A DNA stretch of 64,000 bases from Rhodocyclales bacterium GT-UBC (GCA_003583745.1 QXPY01000001.1:432780-496779), one strand, 5' to 3'; counted from the stretch's first letter, positions 27,488-35,736 are shown. Translations and numbers: made by a program. Notes: generated from the sequence alone by a model not told the origin.

Positions 27488-28210
27488 ATGACTTTACAAG
27501 CAATCGAACACATCAATCTGGCCTCACTCGCCGACACCGCCCTCAGTTTGACTACGGCTTTCATTCTTGGCAGCTTGATTGGCCTTGAACGACAGTACCG
27601 GCAACGAACGGCCGGATTACGTACGAACGTCCTGGTTGCCGTGGGGGCTGCCATCTTCGTGGATATGGCCAACCGCCTGAATGGTCACCAAGGCGCGGTT
27701 AGCGTCGTTTCCTACGTGGTGTCCGGAATCGGCTTTCTCGGTGCGGGCGTCATCATGCGGGAAGAAGGAAACGTCCGCGGGCTCAACACCGCCGCGACCT
27801 TGTGGGGCTCGGCTGCCGTCGGCGCCTGTGCGGGGGCCGATATGTTGCCGGAAGCGGTCATGGGGGCGCTGTTCGTGCTGGCCTCGAATACGCTGCTGCG
27901 CCCGGTCGTCAATCAAATCAACCGACAGCCTATCGACACCCTCACGGTCGAAGTGACCAATACGGTTTATGTGATTGCCCCGCGCGCGCATCAGAAACAA
28001 GCGCTGAATTTGCTCGAAAACCTTCTGGACAAGGCGGAGTACGGCACCCGTGACGTACTCGTCCACGCATTTGGTGATGATGCCGTTAAAATCGAAGCGG
28101 TCCTGCTGGCATCAGCGGTAGAAGGCGAGAAACTCGACCAATTGACCCGGCAACTTGCGGACATGCCGATCATCACACAAGCCTTCTGGAGCCCGAGTAC
28201 AGCGGAGTGA
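27488..28210 (+). CDS. MgtC/SapB-family membrane protein
   Basis: 240 residues. The N-terminal MgtC domain has four to five transmembrane segments and the family motifs LIGLERQYRQRTAGLRTN, GIGFLGAGVIMR and NVRGLNTAATLW. A C-terminal soluble ACT-like domain spans about residues 150-235. MgtC proteins act in low-Mg2+ adaptation and, in Salmonella, inhibit the F1Fo ATP synthase; environmental homologues are less clear. The upstream tandem leader frames suggest translational control. Probably followed in the same transcript by the secreted protein gene. Confidence 0.88.
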   Translation: MTLQAIEHINLASLADTALSLTTAFILGSLIGLERQYRQRTAGLRTNVLVAVGAAIFVDMANRLNGHQGAVSVVSYVVSGIGFLGAGVIMREEGNVRGLNTAATLWGSAAVGACAGADMLPEAVMGALFVLASNTLLRPVVNQINRQPIDTLTVEVTNTVYVIAPRAHQKQALNLLENLLDKAEYGTRDVLVHAFGDDAVKIEAVLLASAVEGEKLDQLTRQLADMPIITQAFWSPSTAE

Positions 28211-28301
28211 CGGGCCGGAAGACGCCTTCGTCCGAGCAATTCCCCTTGGATCACCGCGCAAAAACGCCAAGACCTCTGAATTTTTTCGATCAATATTTCC
28301 A

Positions 28302-28997
28302 ATGAAACATAGCGCATTAGCCTGCATCGCCTTTCTCATTCCATCGTTCGCATTGGCTGCACGGCCCTTCGTGACGGATGACGCGCGCTTGACCACGGGC
28401 GGCAGCTGCCAAGTGGAGAGCTGGATGCGGATTTATCCCGACAGCAACGAACTCTGGGCGCTTCCAGCTTGCAATCCAACGGGCAATCTGGAATTCACAT
28501 TGGGTGGCGGGCGATCAAAACCTCAAGGCGAGCAGGCGACGAGCGACTATGTCTTTCAGGCGAAGACCCTGCTCCGTCCGCTGGAGACCAATGGCTGGGG
28601 CATGGGTTTGGCGGTCGGAACAATTCGCCACCCGGAAATCAACCCGGGGCCGAACATGCTCGGCAACACCTATGCCTACATTCCTTTGTCGGTTTCGTTG
28701 AATGACGACGAGATCATTTTGCATGCGAATTTGGGATGGCTGAAAGACAAGGCTTCCGGCCTCAACAGCGCATCATGGGGGATTGGCGGCGAGTTCAAAA
28801 TGCACGCCAAGTTGCTTGGCATTGCAGAAACGTATGGCGACAACCGCGGCATGTCCTATGGGCAAATAGGTATCCGTTACTCGGTGATCCCCGACCTGTT
28901 TCAGCTTGACGCGACCGTTGGACAACAGCTATCAGGTGAAGGAAACAGTCACTGGCTTTCCTTTGGAATTCGCTACACCCCTGACCGGCTGTTCTGA
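28302..28997 (+). CDS. Secreted beta-rich protein of unknown function
   Basis: 231 residues with a signal peptide (MKHSALACIAFLIPSFALA, cleavage before ARPFVTDD). The mature part shows alternating hydrophobic strands (WGMGLAVGTIRH, IILHANLGWLKD, YGQIGIRYSVI, HWLSFGIRYTPDRLF) and ends in an aromatic residue. That suggests a small outer-membrane beta barrel or periplasmic beta protein. The opening ARPFVTDDARLTTGGSCQVE recurs in uncharacterised proteobacterial proteins. It lies 91 bp after mgtC on the same strand. No function assigned. Confidence 0.7.
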   Translation: MKHSALACIAFLIPSFALAARPFVTDDARLTTGGSCQVESWMRIYPDSNELWALPACNPTGNLEFTLGGGRSKPQGEQATSDYVFQAKTLLRPLETNGWGMGLAVGTIRHPEINPGPNMLGNTYAYIPLSVSLNDDEIILHANLGWLKDKASGLNSASWGIGGEFKMHAKLLGIAETYGDNRGMSYGQIGIRYSVIPDLFQLDATVGQQLSGEGNSHWLSFGIRYTPDRLF

Positions 28998-29112
28998 CCA
29001 AAAAAATGCACATGGCATATCCGCGGCCATCAGACGGCGTCCCCTCAACGCCTGCCTTGGCCGGTTGCCATACACCCGTGCCGCTCTACGCAGCATTTGG
29101 CGTGTAAACATA

Positions 29113-29140
29113 AAAAAGGCCTGGTCACCCAGGCCTTTTT
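29113..29140. terminator. Bidirectional terminator between the secreted protein and cysteine desulfurase genes
   Basis: AAAAAGGCCTGG-TCAC-CCAGGCCTTTTT: 12-bp stem with A5/T5 flanks in a convergent gap, serving both sides. It is the intact counterpart of the hairpin at 26702-26727. Confidence 0.92.
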
Positions 29141-29161
29141 GCTTTTCATCAAGATGAAAAA

Positions 29162-31024
29162 TCAGGCAGCAACCCTGCCCTTGCCTCTTGCCAGGCGACG
29201 GACTACAGCCAGCATGCGATCGATTTCTTCGCAGGTGTTGTAGAAGGCCAGCGAGGGCCGGACCGTGGCTTCGACGCCGAAGCGACGCAGGATCGGTTGG
29301 GCGCAATGGTGGCCGGAGCGTACTGCGATGCCTTCTTCGTTGAGCGCCCGACCGACTTCCTCTGTGGAGTAACCGGCGAGCACGAAGGATGCAACGCTGG
29401 CCTTGTCCGCCGCCGTGCCGATCAGGCGCACGCCGGGGATGGAGGACAGGCCGCGCGTGGCATAGACCAACAGGTCGTGCTCGTAGCGGGCGATGTTCTC
29501 CAGGCCGATACGCTCGACGTAGTCCAGCGCCGCACCGAGGCCCACCGCATCGGCGATGTTGCCGGTGCCGGCTTCGAACTTGTTCGGGGCCGGCTGGAAC
29601 AGCGTCTTCTCGAAGGTGACGTCGGCAATCATGTTGCCGCCGCCCTGCCAGGGTGGCATCTGTTCGAGCAGCGCCTTCTTGCCATAGACCACGCCGATCC
29701 CGGTCGGGCCGAAGATCTTGTGGCCGGAGAAGACGAAGAAATCGGCATCCAGCGCCTGCACATTGACCCGCAAGTGGGAAACCGATTGCGCGCCATCGAC
29801 CAGCACTTTGGCGCCGGCCGCATGGGCCATGTCGATCACCTTCTTGATCGGCGTCACCGTGCCCAGTGCATTGGAGACTTGCGTCACCGACACCAGCTTG
29901 GTCCGAGGATTGAGCAGCTTCTGCAACTCGTCGAGCCTGAGCTGGCCGCTGTCATCGACAGGAATGACGCGAATCTTCGCCCCAACCTGCGCCGCCAGCT
30001 GTTGCCAGGGCACGATGTTGGCGTGGTGTTCCAGCAGCGAGACGACGATTTCGTCGCCTTCGCCGATGTTCTGCACACCCCAGGTCTTGGCGACCAGGTT
30101 GATGGCTTCGGTTGCGCCACGCACGAAGATGATCTCGTCGGCCGAGCCGGCGCCGAGGAAGCGTTGCACCTTGTTGCGTGCAGCTTCGTAGGCGTCGGTG
30201 GCCCGCGCCGCCAGTTCATGCGCCGCACGGTGAATGTTGGAATTCTCGTGGGCGTAGAAGTAGGCGAGACGGTCGATCACCGATTGCGGCTTCTGCGTCG
30301 TGGCGGCATTGTCGAACCAGACCAGCGGCTTGCCATTTACCCGTTCGTTGAGGATCGGGAAATCGCGGCGCACCGCATTGACGTCGAAGGCCGGGCGCGA
30401 GGTTTCACGTCCATTCGGGCCGGCTTCCGGTACCTTGGCCGCATCCAGGAAGTAGAAATTCCCGGTATGGGCCGGCTGGCCGTGCGCAGCGACCGGCTCA
30501 CGATCGGCAGCAATCTCGGCCAACAGCGCCTTCAGCTCGCCTTCGCCAGGCAGCCCGAAAGGCTGCGCGACGACGCGGTTTTCCGGCACCGTGGGCGAAG
30601 TGCCCGACTGGGTATAGGGGCTGGCCTCACCCAGGAAGTAGTACGGCGACCCCGGCGGAGAAACCGGCAACACGTCGGCGAACTGGCTTGGCGGCTGTGG
30701 CGGTGTCACGCTGGGCAACGAAGCCGCATAGGCTTCCGGCACGCCGAATTCGGCGCCGCCGCTGCCCACCGGATCGACCGGAGCCGGCGCAACCGGCTGT
30801 GGCGCGATGCTCGGGCCGGACTGGGCCAGGCTCAGCTCCGGTGCCGGCACGCTGCCGGCACCGAGCGAAGTCGGCAAGTCGTCGAACGAGGGCAGCGCGG
30901 CACCGGGCAAGGCGCGGAAGAACTCCGAGGCAAGCCGTCCAAGCGTGGCTTCGTCGGGAATGCCGGGCGCCGGAGCGCCGGACAGTCCCTCGACGCCATT
31001 ACTTGTAGGTGTCGGGATAGTCAT
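29162..31024 (-). CDS. Family 2A encapsulin cargo: cysteine desulfurase with disordered N-terminal extension
   Basis: 620 residues. The C-terminal ~400 are a SufS-type PLP cysteine desulfurase: DNAATTQKPQSVIDRL, PLP lysine in FSGHKIFGPTGIGVVYGK, and catalytic Cys in RSGHHCAQPILRRFG. The N-terminal ~225 are Pro/Ala/Gly/Ser-rich with short conserved islands (ATLGRLASEFFRALPGAALP, SPYYFLGEA, GNFYFLDAAKVPEA). This is the loading domain typical of desulfurases packed into family 2A encapsulins. It strips sulfur from cysteine inside the shell; stored sulfur is the known product in the cyanobacterial system. The start at MTIPTPTSN overlaps the shell gene by 26 bp, implying coupled translation. Confidence 0.93.
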   Translation of the reverse strand: MTIPTPTSNGVEGLSGAPAPGIPDEATLGRLASEFFRALPGAALPSFDDLPTSLGAGSVPAPELSLAQSGPSIAPQPVAPAPVDPVGSGGAEFGVPEAYAASLPSVTPPQPPSQFADVLPVSPPGSPYYFLGEASPYTQSGTSPTVPENRVVAQPFGLPGEGELKALLAEIAADREPVAAHGQPAHTGNFYFLDAAKVPEAGPNGRETSRPAFDVNAVRRDFPILNERVNGKPLVWFDNAATTQKPQSVIDRLAYFYAHENSNIHRAAHELAARATDAYEAARNKVQRFLGAGSADEIIFVRGATEAINLVAKTWGVQNIGEGDEIVVSLLEHHANIVPWQQLAAQVGAKIRVIPVDDSGQLRLDELQKLLNPRTKLVSVTQVSNALGTVTPIKKVIDMAHAAGAKVLVDGAQSVSHLRVNVQALDADFFVFSGHKIFGPTGIGVVYGKKALLEQMPPWQGGGNMIADVTFEKTLFQPAPNKFEAGTGNIADAVGLGAALDYVERIGLENIARYEHDLLVYATRGLSSIPGVRLIGTAADKASVASFVLAGYSTEEVGRALNEEGIAVRSGHHCAQPILRRFGVEATVRPSLAFYNTCEEIDRMLAVVRRLARGKGRVAA

Positions 31025-31925
31025 GGTACTTGCCGATCTCCACGTCATCGAGGACAGCCAGTGCATCCGGAACCAGCACGGCCAGCGAGCAATACAGCGA
31101 AATCAGGTAGGACGCGATGGCGTTGCGGTTGATGCCCATGAAGCGCACCGACAGACCCGGCGACTGTTCGCCGGCCAAGCCGGGCTGGAACAGGCCAACC
31201 ACGCCCTGGCGCTTTTCGCCGACGCGCAGCAGCAGGATCTTGGTCTTGCCGCCATCCACCGGCACCTTGTCCGACGGGATCAGCGGAATGCCGCGCCAGG
31301 TCAGGAACTGGGCGCCGAACAGCGAAACGGTCGGCGGCGGCACGCCACGGCGGGTGCACTCGCGGCCGAAGGCGGCGATGGCCAGCGGGTGGGCCAGGAA
31401 GAAGGCCGGTTCTTTCCAGACCTTGGTCAGCAGCTCGTCGAGATCGTCCGGGGTCGGTGCGCCGGTCAGCGTCGAGATGATCTGGTCGTCATGCACATTG
31501 GCCAGCAGGCCGTAGTCCGGGTTGTTGATCAGTTCCGATTCCTGGCGCTCCTTGATCGTCTCGATGGTCAGGCGGAGCTGTTCCTTGATCTGGTCGTGCG
31601 GGCTGCTGTACAGGTCGGAAATACGGGTATGCACGTCGAGGATGGTGGTGACGGCATTGAGGAAATACTCGCGCGGCTGTTCGTCGTAATCGACAAAGGT
31701 CTGCGGCAGTTCGGATTCGTCGCGCTGCGAACAAGCGACACGCACATCACGCGGGTTCTTGACCGTGTTCAGGCGGTAGATACCGGCTTCGACCGGCAGC
31801 CATTGCAGCAGATGCACCAGCCAGCGCGGACTGATGGTGGACAGCTGGGCGGTGGTCTTGGTCGCATTGGCTAGTTGCCGTGCGGCGACATCGCCCAGGG
31901 CAGTCGCTTCGGGATGTTGTGCCAT
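30999..31925 (-). CDS. Family 2A encapsulin shell protein (SrpI-like)
   Basis: 308-residue HK97-fold shell protein of the SrpI/family 2A type. Landmarks are the N-terminal arm ATKTTAQLSTISPRWLVHLL, VEAGIYRLNTVKNP, the E-loop/P-domain helices YSSPHDQIKEQLRLTIETIK, and the A-domain FMGINRNAIASYLISLYCSL. These shells self-assemble into about 60-mer nanocompartments around a cysteine desulfurase. The ATG has an AGGAGAGTCCTAA site. A 108-bp AT-rich gap separates it from the upstream XRE gene, so it may have its own promoter. No family 2B cyclic-nucleotide-binding insertion is present. Confidence 0.93.
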   Translation of the reverse strand: MAQHPEATALGDVAARQLANATKTTAQLSTISPRWLVHLLQWLPVEAGIYRLNTVKNPRDVRVACSQRDESELPQTFVDYDEQPREYFLNAVTTILDVHTRISDLYSSPHDQIKEQLRLTIETIKERQESELINNPDYGLLANVHDDQIISTLTGAPTPDDLDELLTKVWKEPAFFLAHPLAIAAFGRECTRRGVPPPTVSLFGAQFLTWRGIPLIPSDKVPVDGGKTKILLLRVGEKRQGVVGLFQPGLAGEQSPGLSVRFMGINRNAIASYLISLYCSLAVLVPDALAVLDDVEIGKYHDYPDTYK

Positions 31926-32033
31926 TTAGGACTCTCCTTAGATCAGGAATGAAATTGTTTATAAGAAAACTAAATATGGATTCTGGGCGGGGGACGGCAT
32001 GCCTTCAACATGCTATAGCCACCAAAACCCAGC
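31926..32033 (-). promoter_or_regulatory. AT-rich gap, probable internal promoter for shell and cargo
   Basis: The other genes of the operon abut or overlap, but 108 bp separate the XRE gene from the encapsulin. The minus strand here holds a low-GC run (31948-31982) with TTAGTTTTCTTATAAAC, a good -10-like TATAAA, about 30 bp before the ribosome site. A clear -35 is not visible, which is compatible with an activator such as the adjacent XRE protein. Confidence 0.4.
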
Positions 32034-32261
32034 TCAGGCGGTGCTTTTCTCGCAATGCGAGAGCAGGCCGGAGAGTGGAATATCGAGCGCCGAGGCCAGT
32101 TTTCCCGCCGTTGCCAGCGAAGGGATGACCTTGCCCCGCTCCACCTCGCCGAGGTAGGAGCGGTTGAGGTCGGCCTTCTCGGCCAGCAACTCCTGCGACC
32201 AGCCCTGCGCCTCGCGAAAATGGCGGACGGCTGCGCCAAAGCTGTTGATCAATTCGGTCAT
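32034..32261 (-). CDS. Small XRE-family HTH regulator in the encapsulin operon
   Basis: 75-residue protein made almost entirely of a lambda-repressor-like HTH (VRHFREAQGWSQELLAEKAD, LNRSYLGEVERGKVIPS). Its ATG overlaps the stop of the serine acetyltransferase gene as ATGA. It has no sensor domain, and a single Cys near the C-terminus (LLSHCEKSTA). Its place just before the shell gene suggests it controls the shell and cargo promoter. Function inferred from context. Confidence 0.85.
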   Translation of the reverse strand: MTELINSFGAAVRHFREAQGWSQELLAEKADLNRSYLGEVERGKVIPSLATAGKLASALDIPLSGLLSHCEKSTA

Positions 32262-33220
32262 GAGGCAACCCGTTTGAGTTCCGGCGGCTCGTGCTGCAGG
32301 CTGGCTTGCGAGACATGGCTGCCGGGCGGCACGCTGCGCGTCAGCCAGACATTGCCGCCGATGCTGGAACCGCGGCCGATCGTGATGCGGCCGAGAATCG
32401 TCGCGCCGGCATAAACCACCACTTCGTCCTCCAGGATCGGATGCCGTGGCGCCCCCTTTTCCAGCGCCCCGCTCTCGTCCTGCGTAAAGCGCTTGGCACC
32501 GAGCGTCACCGCCTGGTACAAGCGCACCCGGTTGCCGATCACCGTCGTTTCGCCGATCACCACGCCCGTGCCGTGGTCGATGAAAAATCCCGAGCCGATC
32601 GTCGCGCCGGGGTGGATGTCGATCCCGGTGGCCGAATGGGCGATCTCGGCAATGATCCGCGCCACCAGCGGCACGCCCAGTTCATAGAGGGCGTGTGCCA
32701 GACGATGGTGAATGACGGCCAGGATGCCCGGATAGCAGAGCAGGACTTCATCGACGCTGCGCGCCGCCGGATCGCCCTGGTAGGCGGCTTCGACATCGCT
32801 GTCGAGCAGGGAGCGCAACTCCGGCAGGCCGGCGGCGAAGGTCTTGACGATGCGCGCCGCGTCGGCATCGATATTGCCGTCCAGCCCCTGATGCCGCGCC
32901 AGATAGCCCAACTCCAGCCGAACTTGCTGGAACAGCGCATTCAGCGTCGTATCGAGCGTGTTGCCGACGTAGTAGTCCTCGCCTTCCTGATGCAGCTCGG
33001 GCGGGCCGAGGCGCATCGGAAAGAGCACGCCGCACAGGTCGCTGGCGATCTGTTTCAGGGCTTCACGCGACGGGAACTCGCGCACGGCGAACTCCAGGCT
33101 GCGCTGCTGGGCGGCACGCCAGCGTTCGCGCGCCGCACGCAGCTCGGCCACCACCTGGCTGACGCCCCAACCGCCAACGTTTTCGTAGGCGGCCGAGGCA
33201 AGCGGGCCTTGGTTGGTCAT
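32258..33220 (-). CDS. Serine O-acetyltransferase (EpsC/SrpH type)
   Basis: 320-residue acetyltransferase. The helical N-terminal half contains [20 protein letters not shown]. The C-terminal left-handed beta helix has [29 protein letters not shown], including the catalytic His/Asp, and [23 protein letters not shown]. It makes O-acetylserine from serine and acetyl-CoA for the adjacent cysteine synthase. It belongs to the longer EpsC group rather than the 270-residue CysE, the type found next to srpI in cyanobacteria. It overlaps cysK by 4 bp and the XRE gene by 4 bp. Confidence 0.92.
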   Translation of the reverse strand: MTNQGPLASAAYENVGGWGVSQVVAELRAARERWRAAQQRSLEFAVREFPSREALKQIASDLCGVLFPMRLGPPELHQEGEDYYVGNTLDTTLNALFQQVRLELGYLARHQGLDGNIDADAARIVKTFAAGLPELRSLLDSDVEAAYQGDPAARSVDEVLLCYPGILAVIHHRLAHALYELGVPLVARIIAEIAHSATGIDIHPGATIGSGFFIDHGTGVVIGETTVIGNRVRLYQAVTLGAKRFTQDESGALEKGAPRHPILEDEVVVYAGATILGRITIGRGSSIGGNVWLTRSVPPGSHVSQASLQHEPPELKRVAS

Positions 33221-34191
33221 GCCGGCAGCCCGGCTTCGTTGAACAGCCCCTCGAAGAGGATGGAGCTGAGGTAGCGTTCGCCGGAATCGGGCAGGATGAC
33301 GACGATGGTCTTGCCTTCGTTCTCCGGCAACTTGGCCAGGCGCACCGCCGCCGCCACCGCCGCACCGCTCGAAATGCCGGAGATGATCCCTTCGTCGCGG
33401 GCCAGACGGCGGGCATAGGCGACAGCATCCTCATTACTCACCTGCTCGACCGCATCGACCAGCGACAGGTCGAGTACAGCCGGTACGAAACCGGCACCGA
33501 TACCCTGGATCTTGTGCGGCCCGGGCTTGATCGGTTCGCCGGCGCGAGCCTGGGTCAGTACCGGGCTGGCCGTCGGCTCGACCGCCACCGACTGGATCGC
33601 CTTGCCCTTGGTCTGCTTGATGTAGCGCGAAACGCCGGTAATCGTGCCGCCGGTACCAACGCCGGAGACCAGGATATCGATGGCGCCATCGGTGTCGTCC
33701 CAGATTTCCGGGCCGGTGGTGGCTTCGTGGATGGCCGGGTTGGCTGGGTTCTTGAATTGCTGCAGCAGGACATACTTGGCATCGGAGGCCGCGATTTCCT
33801 CGGCCTTGGCGATGGCGCCGCCCATGCCCTTGGCACCTTCGGTCAGCACCAGCTTGGCGCCGAAGGCGGTGAGCAGCTTGCGACGTTCCAGGCTCATCGT
33901 TTCCGGCATGGTCAGGGTCAGCGGAATGCCCTTGGCGGCGGCGACGAAGGCCAGCGCAATACCGGTATTGCCCGAGGTCGGCTCGACCAGTTCCTTGCCC
34001 GGACCGAGCAGGCCGCGCTTTTCGGCGTCGTTGATGAGGGCGGCACCGATCCGGCACTTGACCGAGTAGGCCGGGTTGCGGCCCTCGATTTTGGCCAGCA
34101 CGGTGGCCTTGGCACCATCGGTGACACGGTTGAGCTTGATCAGCGGTGTGCGGCCAATCGATTGCGAGTTATCGGCAAACCATTTCGACAT
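33217..34191 (-). CDS. cysK: Cysteine synthase A (O-acetylserine sulfhydrylase)
   Basis: 324-residue PLP enzyme making cysteine from O-acetylserine and sulfide. Lys45 in NPAYSVKCR is the PLP lysine; [11 protein letters not shown] and [14 protein letters not shown] bind the substrate and PLP phosphate. The start [16 protein letters not shown] follows AAAGGGAGCAGGAAA. Supplies the substrate for the encapsulated desulfurase. It corresponds to SrpG in the cyanobacterial srp cluster. The downstream acetyltransferase gene overlaps by 4 bp. Confidence 0.94.
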   Translation of the reverse strand: MSKWFADNSQSIGRTPLIKLNRVTDGAKATVLAKIEGRNPAYSVKCRIGAALINDAEKRGLLGPGKELVEPTSGNTGIALAFVAAAKGIPLTLTMPETMSLERRKLLTAFGAKLVLTEGAKGMGGAIAKAEEIAASDAKYVLLQQFKNPANPAIHEATTGPEIWDDTDGAIDILVSGVGTGGTITGVSRYIKQTKGKAIQSVAVEPTASPVLTQARAGEPIKPGPHKIQGIGAGFVPAVLDLSLVDAVEQVSNEDAVAYARRLARDEGIISGISSGAAVAAAVRLAKLPENEGKTIVVILPDSGERYLSSILFEGLFNEAGLPA

Positions 34192-34208
34192 TTTCCTGCT
34201 CCCTTTGT

Positions 34209-34700
34209 TTAGTCTTGAATCCACGGCAAGCCGGCATGGCGCCAGCCGTTGAAGGCACCACGGCGCTGCAGCGCGTCGAGATCCCCTTCGAAACCTTCAT
34301 TGATGTTGAAAACGTTGGTGAAGCCGGCCTTGGCAGCAGCCTCGGCAGCGGCCGCCGAGCGCTTGCCGCTGCGACAGAGCAGCAGCACGACATCGTTCTT
34401 GCCGACCTTGTGCTCCAATTCCTTGGCGAAACGCGGATTGCGCGACAGGGACAGACCGGTCATCCATGCAACATGCGTGCTTTCCGGCACATGCCCGACG
34501 AACTTGCGCTCCTCGGCGGTACGGACATCGACCAGCACGGCCTTGCCGGCGGTTACGAGGTTCCACGCGTCGAGCGGCGAAACACTGCCAGCAAACGGCA
34601 AACCTTCTTCGGCGGCTCGCAGGCGCGCCTTTTCCAGAATCGGCGAGGTGCTGCCCGCGGTGGTTTGCAGCGACGGCTGATCAAGAACGGTATCGGACAT
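34209..34700 (-). CDS. Single-domain rhodanese
   Basis: 163-residue sulfurtransferase. After about 35 N-terminal residues comes a rhodanese domain with [20 protein letters not shown] and the active-site loop [17 protein letters not shown], with catalytic Cys present. No signal peptide. First gene of the nanocompartment operon, 17 bp upstream of cysK. A second ATG (MSDTV) with better spacing to AAGGAA is chosen over one two codons earlier. Likely moves sulfane sulfur to or from the compartment products; rhodaneses are known neighbours of family 2A shells. Confidence 0.9.
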   Translation of the reverse strand: MSDTVLDQPSLQTTAGSTSPILEKARLRAAEEGLPFAGSVSPLDAWNLVTAGKAVLVDVRTAEERKFVGHVPESTHVAWMTGLSLSRNPRFAKELEHKVGKNDVVLLLCRSGKRSAAAAEAAAKAGFTNVFNINEGFEGDLDALQRRGAFNGWRHAGLPWIQD

Positions 34701-34741
34701 GGACATTTCCTTTCGCTTTAACCGGCCGGCTGTGCGTCTAC

Positions 34742-34788
34742 ACCCGTCGGCACGGGTTGGGGTTGGCGCCTTCGTTCTGTGTCGAAGG
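34742..34788 (-). promoter_or_regulatory. Two hairpins in the 5' leader of the nanocompartment operon
   Basis: Read on the minus strand, CCTTCG-N8-CGAAGG (34769-34788) is followed by ACCCGT-GCCG-ACGGGT (34742-34757), ending about 40 nt before the rhodanese start. The second stem is tetraloop-capped. They may shape the mRNA leader. They do not match a riboswitch class I can name. Confidence 0.35.
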
Positions 34789-35166
34789 TGTCTGTAGCCA
34801 CCAATTTATTCCCCTGCCTTCATGCCAAGAACGAATAAAAATTCAGATCGATATAACGAATCGGTCAATATGGATGTTGGCGATAGCCATCAACTCCGCT
34901 GTGTTCACCGCCTCGGTCAAACAGCATGCGCAAGGGCAAGGAAGCCGCCAACGAATTGCTTGGTAGTTGCTTAGGCGCAAGCAGGTCATATCGAAATAGC
35001 CAGAAATTCTTTGGCCAGAGGTCAATTTGGGGAAAAATGGCTGAACCCGCCGGATTTAATCGATAACTTGCCAGGGCGGCCGACAAATGCTGGCTAAAGC
35101 GTCGCTCGCCCCGTCACTCCCCGGGGGCCGGCCGCGCCGGATCAAAGGGGAGCAAGGAGCAACATC
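34789..35166. other. Intergenic region between the divergent rhodanese operon and a small ORF
   Basis: No coding frame with a ribosome site. The AT-rich part (34800-34870) probably carries the operon promoter on the minus strand, where TTGACC (34868-34863) is a -35 candidate. The part near 34990-35070 may hold the promoter for the small plus-strand gene. No further structure recognised. Confidence 0.4.
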
Positions 35167-35343
35167 ATGGTTCTCACTCTCGAACTTCCCATCCGCCCGG
35201 CCGCCTTCGACCCGTTCGATGCCTATGAAAGCCGCTTCGGCGCCCTACCTTGCTGGCTCGATGAACTCAGCCCCGGCGAAGCCCGGGCTTTGATCCGCCA
35301 GGCCTTGCGCCGGGGATCGCCGCTCTCGCCAGCCGATTTCTGA
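35167..35343 (+). CDS. 58-residue conserved-looking hypothetical protein
   Basis: MVLTLELPIRPAAFDPFDAY begins a 58-residue acidic/arginine-mixed protein with a helix-rich second half (DELSPGEARALIRQALRRG). The ATG has a strong AAGGAGCAAC site, codon usage matches the neighbours, and a terminator follows 57 bp after the stop. No signal peptide, membrane segment or known domain. Independent transcription is likely. Confidence 0.65.
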   Translation: MVLTLELPIRPAAFDPFDAYESRFGALPCWLDELSPGEARALIRQALRRGSPLSPADF

Positions 35344-35399
35344 GTCGATTCAACTTCCCGTCCCGCCGGATTCAGGCTGTTTCCGGTAGGAAAAATCAA

Positions 35400-35435
35400 A
35401 AAGCCGGGCAGCTGCACACGCACCAGCCCGGCTTT
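35400..35435. terminator. Bidirectional terminator
   Basis: AAAGCCGGGC...GCCCGGCTTT: a 10-bp perfect stem with a 16-nt loop in the convergent gap between the 58-residue ORF and the DUF2325 gene. Short A/T flanks on both sides. Confidence 0.75.
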
Positions 35436-35454
35436 GCTTTGCTGGAATCAAGGT

Positions 35455-35736
35455 TCAGGCAGCGACGCCGGCCAGCACGCTGCTCAACTGACAGACGCTG
35501 CGCTTGCTGAAGACGATGGGCACCGACATCGAATCGGCGGCCCGCCGGATCTTCCTTGCCAGGCCGTGGTTGACCTGATCGACCATGACCACGACGACGC
35601 GGGTGTCGAGCGGGATCGAGCGGTGGCATTCGCTCTGGTTGCGGCCGCTCCAGTGACGCACTGGCATGAAGCCCTGCTGCGCCAGAAATTCCTTGTAGGG
35701 TCCGACCCGATCACCACCCACAATCAGTGCTGCCAT
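35455..35736 (-). CDS. DUF2325 family protein
   Basis: 93 residues with the family layout: MAALIVGGDRVGPYKEFLAQ, a VRHWSGR segment, VVVVMVDQVNHGLARKIRR and IVFSKRSV. A small Rossmann-like protein of unknown function, common in betaproteobacteria. A palindrome TTGAC-AGC-GTCAA (35755-35767) sits just upstream of its start and may be an operator. Single-gene unit. Confidence 0.85.
   Translation of the reverse strand: MAALIVGGDRVGPYKEFLAQQGFMPVRHWSGRNQSECHRSIPLDTRVVVVMVDQVNHGLARKIRRAADSMSVPIVFSKRSVCQLSSVLAGVAA

Noticed and set aside
34700..34800. Riboswitch (SAM, cysteine or similar) upstream of the rhodanese operon
   Set aside because: Two hairpins are visible but I could match no conserved aptamer core.
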